A stretch of 7,684 nucleotides of DNA from an uncultured Oscillospiraceae bacterium (GTDB lineage Bacteria; Bacillota; Clostridia; Oscillospirales; Ruminococcaceae), in NCBI GenBank assembly GCA_958427155.1, contig CAUABB010000063.1, forward strand, positions 1 through 7,684, given 5' to 3'. Shown one piece after another: positions 6,278 to 7,684 of the stretch. Position 1 is the first letter of the stretch, and each line of letters begins with the position of its first letter. The notes under the pieces were generated by a model. That model was not told the origin of the DNA and made no database searches. It saw only the letters and a program-made list of their open reading frames with translations. Made by a program: the position numbers and the translations under genes.

Positions 6278-6306
6278 TTGACACATTTCAAATATAAAAA
6301 TATAAT
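6278..6306 (+). promoter_or_regulatory. Full-consensus + strand promoter without an obvious gene
   Basis: TTGACA (6278-6283) and TATAAT (6301-6306) are exactly 17 bases apart, a perfect sigma-A consensus. The predicted start is near 6313, at the foot of the GAAACAG/CTGTTTC hairpin. The -35 elements of this and the divergent recombinase promoter are only 17 bases apart, so one bound protein could control both. No good coding sequence begins within 400 bases; the transcript may be a small RNA or a long leader to the gene at 6746. Confidence 0.8.
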
Positions 6307-6312
6307 TCATAT

Positions 6313-6606
6313 GAAACAGAAGCAACGCTTTTTCTGCTGTTTCAATAGGGCATACCCTAATGAAATAACAACTAACCAACAACTTTTAACAACTCGAAGC
6401 AACTTTCAAAGTCTTTGCTTCACCTTTAGGCAACTATCGACAACTTTATAAGAAAAAATAACAACAATTAAACAGATAGAAGCAATCGCCGCATACTTGG
6501 AAAATGTCGGTGGTTTTCCGTATATAGAATTTGTTCTTATCATAAGAAAAGGATTTTACTGATTCGGGATAAACCCAGTAACCATGCGGGTTTGCGGGTG
6601 GTTTTT
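6313..6606 (+). ncRNA. Candidate untranslated RNA
   Basis: A consensus promoter would start an RNA near 6313 that begins with a hairpin (GAAACAG 6313-6319 with CTGTTTC 6337-6343, enclosing AAGC/GCTT). It contains a second hairpin (GAAGCAA 6396-6402 with TTGCTTC 6415-6421) and a G-poor stretch of CAACT repeats. It could end at AACCA (6580-6584) paired with TGGTT (6599-6603), followed by a few T. That stem is weak, so the 3' end is uncertain and readthrough into the next gene is possible. No known RNA family is recognised. Confidence 0.25.
6369..6445 (+). repeat. Helically phased CAACT array
   Basis: CAACT occurs at 6369, 6380, 6390, 6400, 6431 and 6441. The intervals are 11, 10, 10, 31 and 10 bases, close to whole turns of the DNA helix. 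Several copies extend to ACAACTTT or AACAACT. The array lies just downstream of the + strand consensus promoter. Such phasing suggests protein binding on one face of DNA, but the word is short. Confidence 0.5.
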
Positions 6607-6657
6607 GCGTCTAAATTTTTCGGTTTTCAAGGGTATTTTTCTGCACAATCTTTGCGC

Positions 6658-6663
6658 TATAAT
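6658..6663 (+). promoter_or_regulatory. -10 element of the probable promoter for the paralogous gene pair
   Basis: A perfect TATAAT lies 82 bases before the ATG at 6746. The -35 region 15-17 bases upstream is only a T-rich run (TTTTTC at 6636-6641), so an activator may be needed, or the promoter may be weak. The predicted leader of about 76 bases contains inverted repeats that involve the ribosome binding site. Confidence 0.55.
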
Positions 6664-6677
6664 ATAGACACAGCAAA

Positions 6678-6737
6678 GGGAAAGGCGCCTTCCCGAAGCG
6701 GTTAAAATAAAGGGTAGCGACCGACCGCCGAAAGGAG
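6678..6737 (+). promoter_or_regulatory. Structured leader with alternative pairings around the ribosome binding site
   Basis: GGGAA (6678-6682) can pair with TTCCC (6690-6694) around the palindrome GGCGCC. Alternatively CCTT (6688-6691) can pair with AAGG (6732-6735) of the ribosome site AAAGGAG, stacked on GCGGT (6698-6702) paired with ACCGC (6724-6728). The two pairings share bases 6690-6691 and are mutually exclusive, which would let the leader mask or expose the ribosome site of the gene at 6746. This is read by eye, without folding energies. Confidence 0.35.
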
Positions 6738-6745
6738 CAATCCCC

Positions 6746-7219
6746 ATGAAAAACAAAGGATTTACGATTGACCATTTGAAAAAAGAAATCATTGTGACAA
6801 AGGCATTTTTAGCGCGGGCAAGTCAACTTGATACACAAGAATTTGATACAGTTCAAAATCTGATGATGATATTATCCGGTTATAAGTTCGTCAAAAGGGA
6901 TAGTATTAAAAAGAATCCCAATAAGAAAACTTATCGCAATTTGACCTACAAGAACATGGAAGAATATATTAAACTGATGGACGGCAGTTCTGCATTACAG
7001 GAATTTGAAAAAGTCAAAAAGGCTTCTTCTATCGTTCCTTCCCCTTATGCTTATGTCAAAAAATGGTTTCTAAAAAACTATCCCGATTATTTAGAGATTG
7101 TCGAGGAAGCGGGAGAGGAAGCCATAGAACAAGCGGCGGCTAAACAGGAACCGTTGTTTGAATCCATTTTTACAATAGATGAAGGAACAGAACAGAACAC
7201 AGAAGGGGGTGCCGCATAA
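6746..7219 (+). CDS. Conserved element-borne protein of unknown function, first of a paralogous pair
   Basis: The 157-residue product is soluble and charged, with no signal peptide or membrane segment. It has a short N-terminal block (GFTIDHLKKEIIVTKAFL), a basic patch (KKNPNKKTYR, 55-64), NLTYKNM (65-71), EFEKVKK (86-92) and the strongest block, YVKKWFLKNYPDYLEI (103-118). An acidic, Glu-rich tail follows. The downstream protein repeats this layout, so the two are paralogues. From memory, small proteins with the WFL-PNY-like block occur at the start of transfer regions in clostridial conjugative elements, but no function is known to me. The ATG has AAAGGAG at 6731-6737 at good spacing. The stop TAA overlaps the next ATG by one base. 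Confidence 0.8.
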   Translation: MKNKGFTIDHLKKEIIVTKAFLARASQLDTQEFDTVQNLMMILSGYKFVKRDSIKKNPNKKTYRNLTYKNMEEYIKLMDGSSALQEFEKVKKASSIVPSPYAYVKKWFLKNYPDYLEIVEEAGEEAIEQAAAKQEPLFESIFTIDEGTEQNTEGGAA

Positions 7220-7684
7220 TGAAAAACGGATATAAAATTGACTTTGCGAGCGGGACTATTTCGGTGACAACAGCCTTTATGAAGGAAGCGGAAACCTATG
7301 ACAGCAACGCCTATAAAACCCTTATGACCTTGCGCACCGAATTGCCCGATATGCGGATTATAGCACCGAAACCCAACCGCAAAGGCAAGAAGCGGGATAA
7401 CCTGACCTATGCGAATATGATTACCTTTATCAACTGCCAGAACAACGCAGAAATCCTGCTGAAAGAATTTGTTAAGGTTAGAGACTTAGCGAGCGGGCAG
7501 GGCGGCAACGCCTACCAGAATGTAAAGCGTTGGTTCCTGCAAACCTTCCCCAACTACAAGGATATTCCTTCCTTTGACGGAGCGGGTAATCTGATAAGCG
7601 ATTTTGGAAGGAAGGAGCAAACAAAGGTATTCCCTATGGAACAAACAGCACCAGCGGAAAAGATGAAAAAACGAAAAACCGCAT
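7219..7684 (+). CDS. Paralogue of the preceding protein, second of the pair (3' end outside window)
   Basis: The frame is open from ATG 7219 to the end of the window (155 codons plus one base), so the C-terminus is missing but the conserved part is present. It matches the upstream protein along its length: YKIDFASGTISVTTAF at the N-terminus, a basic patch (NRKGKKRD, 53-60), NLTYANM (61-67), EFVKVRD (83-89) and VKRWFLQTFPNYKDI (102-116). A lysine-rich stretch lies at the end. AAGGGGGT at 7203-7210 is its ribosome site inside the previous gene, and the TAATG overlap implies translational coupling. It uses many more C- and G-ending codons (ACC, GCC, CCC, CTG) than the AT-rich first copy, so the pair is not a recent duplication. 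Function unknown. Confidence 0.85.
   Translation, partial: MKNGYKIDFASGTISVTTAFMKEAETYDSNAYKTLMTLRTELPDMRIIAPKPNRKGKKRDNLTYANMITFINCQNNAEILLKEFVKVRDLASGQGGNAYQNVKRWFLQTFPNYKDIPSFDGAGNLISDFGRKEQTKVFPMEQTAPAEKMKKRKTA

Larger units (their letters stand above)
6205..6745. other. Signal-rich intergenic region without a convincing gene
   Basis: These 541 bases separate the recombinase from the paralogous gene pair. They hold two divergent consensus promoters and three GAAGCAA words (6319, 6396, 6479) with one inverted copy TTGCTTC (6415-6421). Six CAACT words lie at near-10-base phasing. Hairpins are formed by GAAACAG/CTGTTTC (6313-6343), GAAGCAA/TTGCTTC (6396-6421) and GGAAAA/TTTTCC (6499-6519), and there is a 15-base palindrome TTCTTATCATAAGAA (6534-6548). 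A weak terminator-like stem lies at 6580-6606, followed by the promoter and leader of the next gene. One reading frame of 46 codons starts at 6311, but its ATG sits at the predicted transcript start with no ribosome site, so it is not called a gene. Confidence 0.6.
5541..7684. mobile_element. Left end of a probable integrated conjugative/mobilizable element (right end outside window)
   Basis: After the rubrerythrin terminator the content changes from conserved housekeeping genes to a small serine recombinase, clustered short direct repeats, a long signal-rich gap and two paralogous genes of unknown function with differing base composition. This combination fits the end of a clostridial integrative element. 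The left border is inferred to lie between the terminator T-run (ends 5539) and the first AAAAGTGGA repeat (5554). No terminal inverted repeat or target duplication can be shown because the other end is not in the window. Neither an integrase nor a relaxase is visible. Confidence 0.6.

Noticed and set aside
5684..6297. Overlapping + strand reading frames opposite the serine recombinase
   Set aside because: They are antisense shadows of a clearly conserved recombinase gene and have no family resemblance.
6311..6451. 46-codon reading frame after the perfect + strand promoter
   Set aside because: The ATG is at the predicted transcript start with no ribosome site, and the sequence is dominated by the CAACT and GAAGCAA repeats; leaderless translation cannot be excluded.
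6497..6526. TTGGAA (6497-6502) and TATATA (6521-6526) as a promoter
   Set aside because: Both hexamers are weak matches and the -35 candidate overlaps the GGAAAA/TTTTCC hairpin; better promoters are nearby.

Overview
The window looks like a low-GC Gram-positive anaerobe of the class Clostridia. The evidence is near-consensus sigma-A promoters, strong AGGAGG-type ribosome binding sites, the gene order rpsP-khpA-rimM-trmD, and a reverse-order rubrerythrin typical of anaerobes. Placement in an Oscillospiraceae/Ruminococcaceae-like lineage is only a guess from the order trmD-HPr-uvrC and the absence of rplS after trmD.

Bases 1-5540 are ordinary chromosome, all on the + strand. They begin with the 3' end of rpsP (ribosomal protein S16) and khpA (KH-domain RNA-binding protein), closed by a strong terminator. 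rimM and trmD follow, overlapping by 11 bases (30S maturation and tRNA m1G37 methylation). Next is a separately promoted and terminated HPr-type phosphocarrier gene, then uvrC (excision-repair nuclease subunit) followed closely by an HD-domain phosphohydrolase. A reverse rubrerythrin, with its own consensus promoter and terminator, ends this part. The themes are translation, carbon regulation, DNA repair and oxygen/peroxide defence.

From about 5541 to the end the character changes to accessory DNA, most likely the left end of an integrated conjugative or mobilizable element. Just after the rubrerythrin terminator there are four copies of AAAAGTGGA. A small serine recombinase (resolvase/invertase type) then lies on the - strand. 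Beyond it is about 540 bases without a convincing gene but rich in signals: back-to-back consensus promoters, a helically phased array of CAACT words, repeated GAAGCAA words, several hairpins, and a structured leader. The leader precedes two tandem, translationally coupled paralogous genes of unknown function, the second running off the window. From memory, small proteins of this kind sit at the start of transfer regions in clostridial conjugative elements, but the window itself does not prove that.

The chromosomal part is well understood. The parts most worth a second look are the repeat-bearing element end, the gene-free promoter and repeat region, and the paralogous pair with its possibly ribosome-binding-site-masking leader.
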